DNA of 64,000 bases from Adiantum capillus-veneris (Eukaryota > Streptophyta > Polypodiopsida > Polypodiales > Pteridaceae): positions 168,153,740-168,217,739 of the forward strand of contig CM043944.1 of NCBI GenBank assembly GCA_014529385.2. Reading direction: 5' to 3'. The notes below the pieces were generated by a model that was not told the DNA's origin, ran no database searches, and saw nothing but the letters and a program-made list of their open reading frames with translations. Of this stretch, positions 61,156 through 62,947 are shown one piece after another; within the stretch, counting starts at the first letter, position 1, and the number at the start of each line of letters is the position of its first letter. A program made the translations under genes and the position numbers.

Positions 61156-62780
61156 CTCTAGCGTTTCTCTCTCCTCTTTTCCTATCACTCTCTGGCGTGT
61201 TCCCTCGTCACCACACCTTCCACTTCACTTTGACATTGTAAGCTCCATTATCCAAAGTACTCACTAAATACTACAATTCCCATTGACTTCCTCAATGACC
61301 ACTAGTGGGTGTAGAACTAGGCATTAATGTTTGCTACCACTTGGACATAATGACGCCCAACACCATAAAAGACTAAGGAAACAATAAATATACTACAGCT
61401 GATAGGGCATATACACCACGAAAGATAGAATTAATTAACACACCATATCAAGTGGTCACAACTCAAACAAGACTTCAGAATGTGAAGTCTCCATGTCCAC
61501 TAACACAACTACGACATATACCTACATGAATCCAAGAAAAGCTCAAATTCACCTTGTAGAAAAATTAGAAAGAAACTTGTGGTAGTCATCCACAAAATAA
61601 TATAACTATCAGCTCCATCATGTATAATATTGTCCAAATACTACAGCATTGTCAATGCCCAATAGTGGGTGTGAACTATGTACCAACATACACACGCCAA
61701 CATGAGCATAAATTGATACAAAAGTCTGCAATCAACTGACATTCAACAACCAGATTGACAAACCCACAGGTCTAAAAGGCTTCCACACTAATTCAAAATC
61801 ATCCTAAAACAAATCTGGATCCACAAGAGCCGAAATAGGCTTACATTCCTTAATGTCAAAAGGCCCTCAAGGAGTTCCTAGACAAAGCTTTAAAATTGCA
61901 ATCATGAATTCAAAACTGCAAAGGATTTAAAATTACAATCATAAATTCAAAATTGCAAAGGCTACCTCACTCTCTTTCAAAAAATAACACTCTACAACAC
62001 ATGAATAGACGTCACTGGAAAAACTTACACTATCAATTTTGGTTAAGTCTGGCGCACCCCTTTTCAACCAGGCTATTTCATCTTCACTAAAGAAGCGATC
62101 GAGCTCTGAATTTTTCTATGCACCAAACGCAAACATCAGAGTAATGACTGGAGGCACAAGAGGAGCCAAATTGGTCAGAACTTTATTTTATTTTTTATAA
62201 AAAGGGGATTCAAAGACCTTACCAAACTTTTTCTGTATTGGGCCTTTGAGGGCTTGCCCCGATCCATCAGGTGCAAGGGGGTTAAAGGTGGGGCTTGAAC
62301 TTGCAACATCTTCTTTCTTGAGAGGAAGGTCCATGCTTATCCTCCCTTGACTCCTTTGTCGAATCCTCTCCTTCAATGCTCTTCCTGCATCTTCCAGTTG
62401 TTCTCTCTTCAACAGCAATTCTTCAGCTCTCCGCAGCTGATTTTTTCTTGCTTGCAATCGCTCGTCGAGCTTTTTCTCAGATTTTGATTTGTTAAAATCC
62501 CCTTGTAAGAGCCGCCATTGCCGGGGTACTAAACTAACATCATCTTCATCATCTTCGATCTCGTTCGTGCCACATTCTCCTTTTCCTACACCAGAATTAT
62601 CTTCAAACATGTCTTTATCAATTCTTATGCCACCGAAAAATTTTCTTCTTGTTGAAGCCAAAGCACAAAGTGGTGGGGTTGAGTGTCTTTCACAAAAAAT
62701 ACAAGGAAGGAGAAAATGCACTGCCCTCGATACTTCAACTGGCTCAGACGTGAAGCCCTGTGAACGGCTTCAAAAATGAG

Positions 62781-62844
<64 letters not shown>

Positions 62845-62902
62845 CTCGATACTTCAACTGCCTCAGACGTGAAACCCTGTGAACGGCTTCAAAAATGAGA
62901 AA

Positions 62903-62947
<45 letters not shown>

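Larger units (their letters stand above)
10693..62028 (-). other. Giant intron (about 51.3 kb) filled with nested LTR retrotransposons
   Basis: Bounded on the minus strand by a consensus GTAAGT donor at 62023-62028 and a GAGCAG acceptor ending at 10693. Host-type sequence is limited to about 10693-11360 and about 60000-62028. The rest is LTR retrotransposons, one MITE and their fragments. Elements occur in both orientations. That this is one intron is inferred from exon phase and family order, not from transcript data. Confidence 0.72.
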
